Of a stretch of 32,867 nucleotides of DNA, positions 32,847 to 32,867 are shown one piece after another (the first letter of the stretch is position 1; every line of letters begins with the position of its first letter). The notes beneath the pieces were generated by a model. It ran no database searches, had not been told where the DNA came from, and was given only the letters and a program-made list of their open reading frames with translations. The translations under genes were made by a program, and so were the position numbers. Location: NCBI RefSeq assembly GCF_007097265.1, contig NZ_VJZP01000040.1:1-32867 (forward strand), written 5' to 3'. This DNA is from Flavobacterium gawalongense (GTDB lineage Bacteria > Bacteroidota > Bacteroidia > Flavobacteriales > Flavobacteriaceae).

Positions 32847-32867
32847 ATGAAACAAGTCCGCAAAATT
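32847..32867 (+). CDS. Possible start of the next gene (partial)
   Basis: An ATG at 32847 opens seven codons (MKQVRKI) to the window edge, 22 nt after the stop of the nuclease-STAND gene and preceded by an AT-rich stretch. It may be an adjacent ICE gene; too short to name. Confidence 0.3.

Noticed and set aside
1..32867. CRISPR array, tRNA or rRNA genes, insertion sequences
   Set aside because: No regularly spaced repeats, no tRNA-like cloverleaf or rRNA sequence, and no transposase recognised on either strand.

Overview
The window looks like part of an integrative and conjugative element (ICE) of a Bacteroidota bacterium, most likely a Flavobacterium-like member of the Flavobacteriia. The reasons are the low GC content, A-rich start regions with few Shine-Dalgarno sites, promoter candidates of the Bacteroidota type (TTG, about 19 nt, TAnnTTTG), an RteC-like fragment, and a DUF6943-type protein of the kind seen in Bacteroidota conjugative elements. 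No integrase, relaxase or transfer gene is inside the window, so the ICE assignment rests on family knowledge.

Left backbone (1-3240, + strand): the C-terminal end of an RteC-like protein, a terminator, a regulatory stretch with repeated ACCCAA/TTGGGT palindromes, a helix-turn-helix protein, a replisome-organiser-like protein, a DnaC/IstB-like ATPase and a protein of unknown function. A bidirectional terminator at 3246-3279 separates this block from the next.

Cargo block 1 (3288-19550, - strand): a tightly packed seven-gene operon that I read as a variant of the methylation-associated defence system (MADS). In transcription order it encodes a winged-helix protein, a type I-like N6-adenine methyltransferase (M), a specificity subunit (S), a giant NERD/tandem-kinase/P-loop protein, an all-helical protein of unknown function, a giant protein carrying a PD-(D/E)xK nuclease motif and a HerA-type ATPase, and a PP2C phosphatase. 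Genes overlap or lie at most 6 nt apart, and two junctions are TAATG stop-start overlaps. There is no HsdR, so cleavage is probably done by the nuclease-HerA protein, the NERD domain or both, under kinase/phosphatase control. M and S presumably mark self DNA. From memory, the canonical MADS has eight genes; two of them (an AAA ATPase and one of unknown function) seem to be missing here and a PP2C gene is present.

Cargo block 2 (19715-28411, + strand): an OLD-type ATPase/TOPRIM nuclease diverging from the MADS-like operon, then sbcD-sbcC, then a type IV toxin-antitoxin pair (AbiEi/AbiEii) preceded by two matching inverted-repeat operators.

Right part (28412-32867): about 0.7-0.9 kb of C/T-rich, relatively GC-rich non-coding DNA with several hairpins, a DUF6943-type backbone gene, and a 965-residue protein with a PD-(D/E)xK (HsdR-N-like) nuclease domain fused to a STAND-like NTPase, a plausible NLR-like antiviral protein. 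The window ends just inside what may be another gene. Overall it reads as a multi-system defence island carried between ICE backbone modules.
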